Positions 34,861 through 42,578 of a DNA stretch of 64,000 nt are shown in pieces. The stretch covers positions 434,001 to 498,000 of the forward strand of contig CAVRJB010000019.1 of the NCBI GenBank assembly GCA_963721385.1, read 5' to 3'. The translations under genes and the position numbers were made by a program. The first letter of the stretch is position 1. Each line of letters begins with the position of its first letter. The DNA comes from DAOMFB01 sp963721385. Its GTDB lineage: Bacteria; Acidobacteriota; Thermoanaerobaculia; UBA5066. Below the pieces are notes generated by a model. That model was given only the letters and a program-made list of their open reading frames with translations, had not been told where the DNA came from and ran no database searches.

Positions 34861-35481
34861 TCAGGCGGAGCGGGGTCTGGCCCGCTGAGCGAGCCGGACG
34901 AGGTCGGCGAGGGACGAGGCGTTCATTTTCTGCATCACGCGGGCCCGGTGGACCTTGATCGTCTTCTCCACGGTCCCGAGCCGGCCCGCGATCTGCTTGT
35001 TCAGCGCGCCCGAGACAACATGCTCGAGAACCTCCCGCTCCCGCGGCGTCAACGTCTCGAGCCGCTCTCGGATCGACGCGACCTCGGCTCTCTCTTCCCG
35101 CGCCACGGCGTCCCTTTCCATCGCCCGGCGGACGGCCGCGAGGAGATCCTCGTCCTCGACCGGCTTCGTCAGGAAATCCGCCGCGCCACGCTTCATGGCC
35201 TGGACGGTCGCCGGGACGTCGGCCCGGCCCGTGAGGAAGATGACGGGCAGAAGGCAGCCACGCTTCTCGAGCTCCTGCTGGATCTCCAGCCCGCTGATCT
35301 GTGGCATCGACATGTCCAGGACGAGGCAGCCGGGCGCCCCCGGATCGAGCTGGTCGAGGAACTCGCGCGGGGAGGAGAACGTCGCGACGGGGAAGCCCTC
35401 CGAGCGGAGGAGCCTTGCGACGGCTTTCAATACGTGCGGTTCGTCGTCGACGACGGTAACCGTCGGGAGGCTGCCCTTCAT
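34861..35481 (-). CDS. FixJ/NarL-family response regulator
   Basis: A protein of 206 residues. The receiver domain has the acidic pair at 12-13 (VVDDEPHVLK), phospho-acceptor Asp56 in LVLDMSMP, Thr near 84 (FLTGRAD) and Lys near 106 (FLTKPVEDED). A LuxR-type helix-turn-helix covers about 142-200: LTPREREVLEHVVSGALNKQ then IAGRLGTVEKTIKVHRARV. ATG at 35481 overlaps the kinase stop by four bases, so kinase and regulator are cotranscribed. FixJ-type regulators act on palindromic sites; the repeated box nearby is a good candidate target. Confidence 0.9.
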   Translation of the reverse strand: MKGSLPTVTVVDDEPHVLKAVARLLRSEGFPVATFSSPREFLDQLDPGAPGCLVLDMSMPQISGLEIQQELEKRGCLLPVIFLTGRADVPATVQAMKRGAADFLTKPVEDEDLLAAVRRAMERDAVAREERAEVASIRERLETLTPREREVLEHVVSGALNKQIAGRLGTVEKTIKVHRARVMQKMNASSLADLVRLAQRARPRSA

Positions 35482-37337
35482 GTCCGACCGGAAGCTGCGG
35501 GGAGGACGAGGTGGAAGGTCGCCCCGGGAACCCCTTCCTCGTTGTTCGAGGCCCGGATTTCGCCGCCGTGAGCGCCGACGATCGTCCGGCAGACGGCCAG
35601 GCCGAGGCCGAGCCCCTGCGGCTTCGTCGTGACGAACGGCTCGAAGATCGCGGTGAGCCGGTCGCCGGGGATGCCGCAGCCGCGGTCCGAGATCGAGACC
35701 CGAACCCCCCCGTCGCCATTCCGCTCCGTCCTCACGAACAGCCGGCGCTCGGCGGGCGTCACCGCCGACATCGCGTCGCTGCCGTTCATCAGGAGGTTGA
35801 GGATCACCTGCTGGAGCTGGATGCGGTCGCCGTTCACGGCCGGGAGATCGGGCGCGAGCTCCGCGCTCACGGCCACGCCGTGGTTCGCGAGGTCGCTTCG
35901 CATGATCTTCAGGACCTCCAGCACCAGCCCGGAGATGTCGAGGGGATTGCGATGCACCTCCACGTTCTTCAGCATCAGCCGCAGACGCTGGATCACCTCA
36001 CCGGCGCGCCGGTCCTGATCCACGATGTCCTTCAGGATCTCGCGCGCCTCGTCCACGTCAGGCTCGCTCCGGGCCAGGAGGCGCTGGAGGGCCTGCGCGT
36101 TGCTGAGGATCGCCGTCAGGGGCTGGTTCAGCTCGTGGGCGAGCGATCCCGACAGCTCCCCGATCGTCGAGACGCGGGAGAGGTGCGCGAGCTGGCTGTG
36201 CTGCTGGAGAAGGACCTGCTCCGCATCCTTGAGCGGCGTGATGTCGAGAGAGACGCCGTAGGCCCGCGCCGGCGATCCCCCGGGCGCCCGCTCGACGGCC
36301 CCTCGCGCCGCGATCCAACGGGTCCGGCCATCGGGACGCACGATCCGGTAATCCGTCTTGAACTCGCCGGAACCGGCGAGGGTCTCCTCGATCAACAGAC
36401 GCACCCGGTCCCGATCGTCCCCGTGAATGGTGCCGAGGAATTCCGCGAGGTCGACCGGCGCGCCATCCTCGATGCCGTAGAGGACCCGGCCGCCGGGGGT
36501 GATCCAGATCGCGTCGCTCGGGATGTCCCACGTCCAGAGCGCCAGATCCGCCGCCTTCGCGGCGAGGCTCATCCTCCGCTCGCGCTCCCGTACTTCCGCC
36601 TCGCTCGCTTGGAGCTCCCGGGCCAGCTTTTTCGCCCGGACGATCTCCGCGCCGAGCTCCTGACCCATCGAGAGCAGGACCCCGAGGTAGGCGAAGGTGA
36701 GGAAGTAGGGCGAGCGGAGCCTTCCCTCGTGGATGAAGGCCACGTGCGTCGTCGCCACGAACATGAAGAAGAACATGCCGCCACACACCGTCAGGGCGCG
36801 GCGTCGGTCCCCGCGCCGCCAGACCTCCACCCCCGCGTCGACGACGAAGGCCAGGAAGAGAAAGGCGCTGAACTGGGAGACCCGGACCCAAGGGTTCACG
36901 ATACCTTCAGGGACCCAGACGGTTTCCCCGAGGAAGGAGGCGGGAATCGCCCGCTCGATCGCTGTGAAACTGAGGTTGGTCGGTGACAGGAAGTTCAGGA
37001 CGAGCGAAGCGACGGCCCTCGTCCCGATCGCCGCCCACGCGAGCCAGGGCCGTCCGGCGCCGAGGTAGAGGCGGACGAACCCGACGAGAGCGCAGATGGT
37101 GATCGCCAGGGGAACGTGCGCCCACCGGATGAGAACGGTCATTCGCTCGGGGGTGCTCTCCCGCATGACCCCGAGCTCGAGGACGCCGAGCACCGCGTTG
37201 GAGATGGAAGCCGTCGCGAAGAGCAGATGAGACCAGGAGGTCCGGTCGCTCGCCCACACGAGCAGGTTCAGAAGGGCGAGCGTCAAGCAGGCCGAGATGG
37301 CCGCGGACCACGCAACCATGACCCAGCTGACGGGCAT
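35478..37337 (-). CDS. Membrane-bound PAS sensor histidine kinase, FixL-like
   Basis: A protein of about 619 residues. The N-terminal 250 residues contain about seven hydrophobic segments (SWVMVAWSAAISACLTLALL, LFATASISNAVLGVLEL, LAITICALVGFVRLYLG and others). A PAS domain covers about 270-385, with the fold motif YRIVRPDGRTRWIAARGA. The HisKA phospho-acceptor is His401 in LAHELNQPL, followed by N-box NLLMNGSDA, G1 SDRGCGIPG and G2 GLGLGLAV. No haem-binding or flavin residues can be recognised in the PAS domain. ATG at 37337 is preferred over the upstream ATG at 37454 because the latter frame is not hydrophobic. No good ribosome site. Confidence 0.88.
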   Translation of the reverse strand: MPVSWVMVAWSAAISACLTLALLNLLVWASDRTSWSHLLFATASISNAVLGVLELGVMRESTPERMTVLIRWAHVPLAITICALVGFVRLYLGAGRPWLAWAAIGTRAVASLVLNFLSPTNLSFTAIERAIPASFLGETVWVPEGIVNPWVRVSQFSAFLFLAFVVDAGVEVWRRGDRRRALTVCGGMFFFMFVATTHVAFIHEGRLRSPYFLTFAYLGVLLSMGQELGAEIVRAKKLARELQASEAEVRERERRMSLAAKAADLALWTWDIPSDAIWITPGGRVLYGIEDGAPVDLAEFLGTIHGDDRDRVRLLIEETLAGSGEFKTDYRIVRPDGRTRWIAARGAVERAPGGSPARAYGVSLDITPLKDAEQVLLQQHSQLAHLSRVSTIGELSGSLAHELNQPLTAILSNAQALQRLLARSEPDVDEAREILKDIVDQDRRAGEVIQRLRLMLKNVEVHRNPLDISGLVLEVLKIMRSDLANHGVAVSAELAPDLPAVNGDRIQLQQVILNLLMNGSDAMSAVTPAERRLFVRTERNGDGGVRVSISDRGCGIPGDRLTAIFEPFVTTKPQGLGLGLAVCRTIVGAHGGEIRASNNEEGVPGATFHLVLPAASGRT

Positions 37338-37425
37338 CGCGGTCGTGATTTTAGGCCTCCCTCTCGTCCCCCCGAGCGCGCCCAGTGGGGACCCCCGCCC
37401 GAAGCACCTGCGGCAGGCCGAGCAC

Positions 37426-37443
37426 ATTGGACCTTGGTCCAAT
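37426..37443. promoter_or_regulatory. Operator-like palindrome, copy 2 (perfect)
   Basis: ATTGGACCTTGGTCCAAT is an 8-base inverted repeat with a two-base spacer. It sits in the 105-base gap between the divergent kinase gene (start 37337, minus) and the REC protein, so it could control both. It overlaps the first ATG of the REC frame at 37442, which argues that translation starts later, at 37460 or beyond. Confidence 0.65.
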
Positions 37444-37459
37444 GCTACCGACACGCCGG

Positions 37460-37912
37460 ATGGCCCATCCTTTCGGGGTGCCCTTGAGTCGGCCTCGGCC
37501 TCTCATCGCTGTGGTGGACGACGAGGAGCCTGTCAGGAAGGCCCTTCGGCGGCTGATCGTCGCCGCCGGGAACGACTGCGAGACCTTCGCCTCGGGCGCC
37601 GACTTCCTCGCCTCCCTGGAGGATCATGAGCCGGACTGTCTCCTCCTCGACCTTCACATGCCGGGTCTGACCGGTCTCGACGTGCAGGCGTGCCTCGCTC
37701 GTGTAGAGCCCAGAATCCCGATCGTCATCATCACCGGCCAGGACCAGCCCGAGACTCGAGGCCGCGCCTTGGCGGGCGGCGCAGCCGCATACCTGCTGAA
37801 GCCCGTCGACGAGGAGACACTGTTCGCGGCCATCGTCTCTGCGCTCTCCAGCACCCCCGGCTCACGAAACTCCCGCGAGGCCCCCCCCGGATGCCCGACG
37901 ACGTCCCGATGA
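37460..37912 (+). CDS. Single-domain response regulator (REC only)
   Basis: About 150 residues with a receiver domain: VVDDEEPVRKAL at the acidic pair, phospho-acceptor Asp in LLLDLHMPGLTG near residue 58, IITGQDQPE and the lysine in LLKPVDEE. No output domain follows, only a 25-residue proline/serine-rich tail. It is divergent from the kinase gene and probably acts as phosphate sink or as allosteric partner of the kinase. The start is uncertain: ATG 37442 lies inside the palindrome, ATG 37460 is next, and GTG 37478 or TTG 37484 also fit the first strand. Confidence 0.8.
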   Translation: MAHPFGVPLSRPRPLIAVVDDEEPVRKALRRLIVAAGNDCETFASGADFLASLEDHEPDCLLLDLHMPGLTGLDVQACLARVEPRIPIVIITGQDQPETRGRALAGGAAAYLLKPVDEETLFAAIVSALSSTPGSRNSREAPPGCPTTSR

Positions 37913-37997
37913 TCGTCACCGACTGCGCCGGCACATCGCCGATCCGGGACACGCCGTGGGAATCGCGACCGTCAGGAAGCCCCGTGCGCCAGCCGTG

Positions 37998-38013
37998 TTG
38001 GACCAAGGTCCAA
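37998..38013. promoter_or_regulatory. Operator-like palindrome, copy 3
   Basis: TTGGACCAAGGTCCAA, identical in both arms to copy 2 but with AA spacer, located 55 bases before the ATG at 38068. The position just upstream of the ribosome site suggests it regulates the operon of the repeat protein and HdeD. Confidence 0.62.
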
Positions 38014-38067
38014 TAGCAGCCCCGCTCCCCGCGGACATACAAATGACGTTCGGAAGGAGATACGACG

Positions 38068-38640
38068 ATGAGAAGTCTGAGAGTTTCGGTGGTGGTGGCT
38101 TGCGTGGCGGTCGCTTTGTGCCTCGCGCCCATGGCCCTGTCCCAGGCTCCGCCGAAGGGCGAGGCCGTGATCGCGTCGGTGGACGTCACCGCGACCGTGA
38201 CGAAGATCGACCAGAAGACGCGCGAGGTCACGCTCAAGGCGGAGGACGGTCAGAAGTACAGCTTCGTCGCCGGCGAGGCGGTCCAGAACCTCGGCCAGGT
38301 GAAGAAGGGTGACGTCGTGACCGTCACCTACACGGAGGCCGTCGCCTACGAGATCAGGAAGGGCGGGAAGGCGGGCGCCTCGGTGGCCGCGGGCGCCGCA
38401 GCCGCCCCGATCGGCGAGAAGCCGGCCGGCGTCGTCGCGGCCCAGACCACCGTGACGGTGAAGGTCGCGGCGATCGACGCCAAGGTTCCCTCGGTCACCT
38501 TCACGTTGCCGTCGGGCGACAAGCGGACGGTCAAGGTGAAGGACCCCGCGAAGCTCCAGGGCGTGAAAGTGGGCGACACGGTCGACATCACGTACACCGA
38601 GGCGCTCGCGCTCAAGGTCCAGCCAAAGCCGAAGAAGTAG
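38068..38640 (+). CDS. Secreted two-repeat beta protein of unknown function
   Basis: A protein of 190 residues. AAGGAGA precedes ATG. A signal peptide (VVACVAVALCLAPMALSQ) leads into two similar units of about 60 residues: VTATVTKIDQKTREVTLKAE with GDVVTVTYTEAVAYEI at its end, and VTVKVAAIDAKVPSVTFTLP with GDTVDITYTEALALKV at its end. An Ala/Gly-rich linker joins them. The units look like small beta-barrels (OB/SH3-like). A paralogue with the same linker and two units lies at 47806-48403. I infer a periplasmic role in stress but know no function. Copy 3 of the palindrome lies upstream. Confidence 0.72.
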   Translation: MRSLRVSVVVACVAVALCLAPMALSQAPPKGEAVIASVDVTATVTKIDQKTREVTLKAEDGQKYSFVAGEAVQNLGQVKKGDVVTVTYTEAVAYEIRKGGKAGASVAAGAAAAPIGEKPAGVVAAQTTVTVKVAAIDAKVPSVTFTLPSGDKRTVKVKDPAKLQGVKVGDTVDITYTEALALKVQPKPKK

Positions 38641-38691
38641 CCGTTCGGACCCGGACGTGCGGGAACGGTCAACTCTAGAAGGAGAAGTGAA

Positions 38692-39264
38692 ATGGAAAAC
38701 ATCAGAGAAGCGGTGAGCGGCTGGGCTCAGGAAGTCAAGAAGAACGCCGGGTGGCTCGTCGCCCTGGGATGGCTGACGGTGCTCGCGGGCTTCCTGTCCA
38801 TCCTCTCTCCCATGATCGGCGGCATCGCCGTCTCCGTCCTGATCGGGATCGCGATGGTGATCGCCGGCGCCTCGCGAACCATCGGCGTCTTTCACGCGGG
38901 GTCGTTCGGTCAGGGCGCCCTGGCGCTCATCGGCGGCATCTTCACGTTCGTGGCCGGCATGGTCCTCGTGACCCGGCCGGGGATCGGGCTCGCGAGCCTG
39001 ACCCTGTTGCTCGGCATCTACCTGCTGGTGGACGGGATCTCCGGCGCGGTCCTCGCCTTCCACGTGCGGCCGGAAAACGGGTGGGGCTGGATGCTCTTCA
39101 GCGCCGTCCTGGGCGTGCTCCTGGGAATCATGCTGCTCCGGGAGTGGCCGCTCTCCGGGCTCTGGGCGATCGGGACGCTGGTGGGGGTCAACCTGCTGTT
39201 CACCGGCTTCTCGATCACTTCCGTCGGCTCGGCCGCGAGGGGATTGGCCAAGCGCGCCGCGTAG
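38692..39264 (+). CDS. HdeD family acid-resistance membrane protein
   Basis: A protein of 190 residues with six short membrane helices (GWLVALGWLTVLAGFLSIL, GGIAVSVLIGIAMVIAGASRTI, GALALIGGIFTFVAGMVLV-like, LASLTLLLGIYLLVDGISG and others). The ASRTIGVFHAGSFGQ and DGISGAVLAFHV segments with paired charges are typical HdeD/DUF308. An AGAAGGAGAAG ribosome site lies seven bases before ATG. HdeD of Escherichia coli helps survive acid at high density. It lies 51 bases after the repeat protein and is probably in the same operon. Confidence 0.86.
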   Translation: MENIREAVSGWAQEVKKNAGWLVALGWLTVLAGFLSILSPMIGGIAVSVLIGIAMVIAGASRTIGVFHAGSFGQGALALIGGIFTFVAGMVLVTRPGIGLASLTLLLGIYLLVDGISGAVLAFHVRPENGWGWMLFSAVLGVLLGIMLLREWPLSGLWAIGTLVGVNLLFTGFSITSVGSAARGLAKRAA

Positions 39265-39424
39265 ATCGAGCAAGGCAAAGGCCCGCTGCGGGCGAGGTCC
39301 TCGCGATCGCCGGCGGGCCGCAGGGCCGCTTCGAGTTGCGCACGAGCAACCCTGGGGTGGCTCAGGCGGGTCGAAGAACGTTAGGTCGAGGACGTCTCGT
39401 GACGACTCCGGGAAGAAGTGATCC

Positions 39425-39817
39425 ATGGTGATGTCGATCCTGCTGCTGTTCGAATTGGTCGCCGCCGTCGTCAGGCGTTTGATCCATGACGCGTATTACC
39501 GCGCCCTGGGCACCGTGCTCCTGATCCTGCTCCTTGCCGGCACCCTGTTCTTGTGGCTGGTCGAGGGCCGGACGTTTCTCCAGGCCTTCGTCTTCTCGGC
39601 GGGGACGATGGCGATGAACACTCCGTACGGGGTCGGCAGGGCACCCACGACGGTCGGGGGCATCGTCTTCTTCGTCTTCTATCTCTTCATGAGCGCCGGG
39701 ACCTTTCTCCTCTTCGTTCTCGAGACGGGCAAGGCCATGGTTCAGTCCTACGAAGACTTCTCCAAGAAGATGGCCGCGCGCAAGTTGCGGGCGCACAGCC
39801 CCCGGCCCGACATGTAG
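39425..39817 (+). CDS. Small two-helix ion-channel-like membrane protein
   Basis: A protein of 130 residues. Two membrane helices (TVLLILLLAGTLFLWL near 30-48 and VFFVFYLFMSAGTFLLFVL near 82-100) flank a short re-entrant segment FVFSAGTMAMNTPYGVG. The layout is that of a small potassium-channel subunit, but the selectivity filter is not TVGYG, so potassium selectivity cannot be assumed. The C-terminal tail is charged (YEDFSKKMAARKLRAH). Start could be ATG 39425 or 39431. Tetramer formation is an inference from the family. Confidence 0.62.
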   Translation: MVMSILLLFELVAAVVRRLIHDAYYRALGTVLLILLLAGTLFLWLVEGRTFLQAFVFSAGTMAMNTPYGVGRAPTTVGGIVFFVFYLFMSAGTFLLFVLETGKAMVQSYEDFSKKMAARKLRAHSPRPDM

Positions 39818-39909
39818 TACCCAGGCGCCTGGGCGTAGTGCGCCTGGCTCATCGAGGCCTGGTGTGCGGCGCGTTAACTTTCTCGGGATTGGTCACAAAG
39901 GAGCCCCAG

Positions 39910-42057
39910 ATGAGTTCCATGGCACCGAACGTGAGCGGCGTGGGAGCCCCGGGCCGGCGCACGGTGTACAGCCTGTGCGGCATGTGCGCGGTGCGCTGCC
40001 CGATGGAAGTGACGGTCGAGGACGGACGGGTCACCTGGCTGCAGGGGAACGGGCACGATCTCGCGCTCGGCACCAGCCTCTGCGCGAAGGGGGCGGCCGG
40101 ACTCTCCTTCGAGTTCGACGACCAGCGTCCGCAGACGCCGCTGATCCGCACCGGCCCGCGCGGCAGCGGCCAGTGGCGGCGGGCGTCCTGGGACGAGGCC
40201 CTCGACTACGTCGCCGACAAGCTGAAGGAAACGATCGAGGCCTTCGGCGGACGCGGCATCGCGCTCTCCGACCGCGGCGGCCCCTTCGCCGACCTGACAC
40301 GGACCTTCGTCCAGGCGCTCGGCTCCCCGAACTACTTCAACCACGACGCCACCTGCAACGGCAACGCTCACAACGCCGGGCGCTCGATCTACGGCTTCGG
40401 CGCCGCCGGGCTCATCTTCGACCTCCCGAACACGAAGCATCTCGTGCTCTACGGCCGCAACATCGTCGAATCGCTCGCGGTCAAGGAAGCCAAGGCCTTC
40501 ATGGGCGCGCTGGCGAAGGGGATGCGCGTCACCTACATCGATCCGCGCGCCAGCATCACGGCGTGCAAGGCCAGCCGCTACTGGCAGGTGCGCCCGAACA
40601 GCGACTACGCCCTGAACCTCGCCCTCATCCACGAAGTCCTGAAGACCGGGGCGTACGACAAGGACTTCGTCGAGCGCTTCGTGACCGGCATGGAGTCGCT
40701 GCGCGAGGCGGTGAAGGAGACGACGCCCGAATGGCAGGAGGCGCACACCGGCGTCCCCGCCGCCGAGCTTCGCGCTTTCGTGAAGGAGATCGCCGGGCAG
40801 GTGCCGCACGTCATCTTCCATCCGGGCTGGATGACGGCGCGCCACAAGCAGTCGTCCTACGTCAGCCGCACGGCGCTGATCCTGAACGCGCTGATGGGCA
40901 ACGTCGAGATCCCCGGCGGCTGCGTGATCGGCAAGCCGCCCGAGTACTACGGCCGCAAGAGCCTGAAGCCGCTGACCGCGCGCGTGCCCCAGGTCGCGGA
41001 GCCGCGCGTGGACGGCGCCGGCACCACCCGGCCGTCCTGGGACCCGAGCATCGGGATGCTGCACCGGCTCTTCGCCGCGCTCGAGACCGGGCAGCCCTAC
41101 GGAATCGGCGCCTACGTGGCCTACCGCCACGATCCCCTCACCGGCATGCCGGATGCGGAGGCGATGAAGCGCGCGCTGGACAAGCTGAAGCTGCTCGTCT
41201 CGATCGACGTCCGCTACTCCGAGACGGGCTGGTACTCCGACGTCATCCTGCCCGAATCGACCTACCTCGAGCGCGCCAACATCCTCGGTCAGATGCCCGG
41301 TCCCGTGCCCGTCTTCCTCATGCGCGACCAGGCGATCGCCCCGCGCTTCGACAGCCGCCCGGCCTGGTGGATCTTCCGCGAGATCCTGCGCCGCATGGGG
41401 ATCAAGGAAGCGCTCGACTTCGAGACCATCGAGGAGATCTGGAACTACCAGCTCGAGGGGACGGGCGTCACCGTCGCCGAGATGCGCGAGCAGGGCATCG
41501 TCGCGCTGGCGGCCGCGCCGAAGCTCACACCGCGCGACAAGCTCAGGTTCCCGACCCCCTCCGGCAAGATCGAGATCGACAGCGACGTCCTGAAGAAGGC
41601 GGGGCTGCCCAGCCTGCCGCCTTACGAGCCGAAGGTCGCGCCTTCGGGCGACAGCTTCACCCTGCTCTTCTCGAAGACCGCGACGCTGGCGCACGGCCAG
41701 TCCCTCAACAACCCCCTCCTCAACCACATCGCGCCGGAGCAGGTGCTCTGGATCCACCCCGACCGCGCGAGGCTTCTGGGCATCGGCGACGGCTCGGAGG
41801 TCGAGGTCAGCGGCGGCGGAGCCTACGTCGGAAAGATGAAGGCCAAGGTGACGCCCTGGATCCACCCGGAGGCGGTCTTCATGTTGCACGGCTACGGGGC
41901 GACGGTGCCGGTCGCGACGCGCGCCCTCGGCCGAGGCGTCGCCGACCAGCGCCTGCAGCACGGCAAGCTCGACGAGTTCGACCCGGCCGGAGGCGGCTGC
42001 GCCCTGACCGAGACCGTCGTCCGGATAAAGCCGGCGGCGGCGGAGGTGAGGCCGTGA
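39910..42057 (+). CDS. Molybdopterin-dependent oxidoreductase, catalytic subunit (PsrA/PhsA type)
   Basis: A protein of 715 residues. The N-terminal [4Fe-4S] ligands are C23, C26, C30 and C58 (CGMCAVRC and CAKG). The probable molybdenum or tungsten ligand is Cys149 in HDATCNGNAHN, as in polysulfide, thiosulfate and tetrathionate reductases. Pterin-binding segments include YGRNIVESLAVKEAKAF, TYIDPRASITA and ILPESTYLERANIL. There is no Tat signal, so it should be cytoplasmic. AAAGGAG precedes ATG at 39910. It is followed by an Fe-S subunit in overlap and the flavin fusion. The substrate is unknown: sulfur compounds, arsenate or formate are possible. Confidence 0.85.
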   Translation: MSSMAPNVSGVGAPGRRTVYSLCGMCAVRCPMEVTVEDGRVTWLQGNGHDLALGTSLCAKGAAGLSFEFDDQRPQTPLIRTGPRGSGQWRRASWDEALDYVADKLKETIEAFGGRGIALSDRGGPFADLTRTFVQALGSPNYFNHDATCNGNAHNAGRSIYGFGAAGLIFDLPNTKHLVLYGRNIVESLAVKEAKAFMGALAKGMRVTYIDPRASITACKASRYWQVRPNSDYALNLALIHEVLKTGAYDKDFVERFVTGMESLREAVKETTPEWQEAHTGVPAAELRAFVKEIAGQVPHVIFHPGWMTARHKQSSYVSRTALILNALMGNVEIPGGCVIGKPPEYYGRKSLKPLTARVPQVAEPRVDGAGTTRPSWDPSIGMLHRLFAALETGQPYGIGAYVAYRHDPLTGMPDAEAMKRALDKLKLLVSIDVRYSETGWYSDVILPESTYLERANILGQMPGPVPVFLMRDQAIAPRFDSRPAWWIFREILRRMGIKEALDFETIEEIWNYQLEGTGVTVAEMREQGIVALAAAPKLTPRDKLRFPTPSGKIEIDSDVLKKAGLPSLPPYEPKVAPSGDSFTLLFSKTATLAHGQSLNNPLLNHIAPEQVLWIHPDRARLLGIGDGSEVEVSGGGAYVGKMKAKVTPWIHPEAVFMLHGYGATVPVATRALGRGVADQRLQHGKLDEFDPAGGGCALTETVVRIKPAAAEVRP

Positions 42058-42569
42058 GCACGTACGTCCTGCGCCACGACGAGCCGAACTGCATCGCCTG
42101 CCAGGCCTGCGAGGTGCACTGCGCGACGAACAAGGACCTCGGCCCCGGCCCGGCCCCGTGCAAGATCCTCACGTCCGGGCCGCTCGACGTCGGCGGACGG
42201 CCCCGCCTTCGCATCGCGTTCATGCCGTGCTTCCACTGCGAGGACCCGTGGTGCGTCCGCGCCTGCCCGACCGGCGCGATGCGGCGGCGCGAGAAGGACG
42301 GAATCGTCTTCGTCGAGTCGAGCGTCTGCATCGGCTGCAAGAGCTGCATGGCCGCCTGCCCCTGGGGCGCGCCGCAGTGGGATCCGGCCACGCGCAAGGT
42401 CGTCAAGTGCGACTACTGCAAGGACCGGCTCGATGCGGGGCTGAAGCCGGCGTGCGTCACGAAGTGCGTGACGGGCTGCCTCTCGTTCGGCGTCGCGAAC
42501 GAGCTTCCGGATCCGCGCCGCGAGCGTTACGCCCGCGAGCTCTTCGCCGAGCCGCTGGACGGCGCGTAA
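42054..42569 (+). CDS. Four-cluster Fe-S electron transfer subunit (PsrB/DmsB type)
   Basis: A protein of 171 residues holding four cysteine sets for [4Fe-4S] clusters: CIACQACEVHC near 13-23, CFHCEDPWCVRACP near 59-72, CIGCKSCMAACP near 91-102 and CDYCKDR...CVTKCVTGC near 121-142. This ferredoxin module carries electrons between the catalytic subunit and its partner. GTG at 42054 overlaps the catalytic-subunit stop (GTGA). No membrane anchor of the NrfD/PsrC type follows; instead a soluble flavoprotein gene starts ten bases later. Confidence 0.88.
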   Translation: MSTYVLRHDEPNCIACQACEVHCATNKDLGPGPAPCKILTSGPLDVGGRPRLRIAFMPCFHCEDPWCVRACPTGAMRRREKDGIVFVESSVCIGCKSCMAACPWGAPQWDPATRKVVKCDYCKDRLDAGLKPACVTKCVTGCLSFGVANELPDPRRERYARELFAEPLDGA

Positions 42570-42578
42570 GGAGACGCC

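Noticed and set aside
39280..39300. Inverted repeat GCCCGCTGCGGGC after the HdeD gene
   Set aside because: The stem is only five or six bases, the loop is too tight and no T-run follows, so I do not call a terminator.
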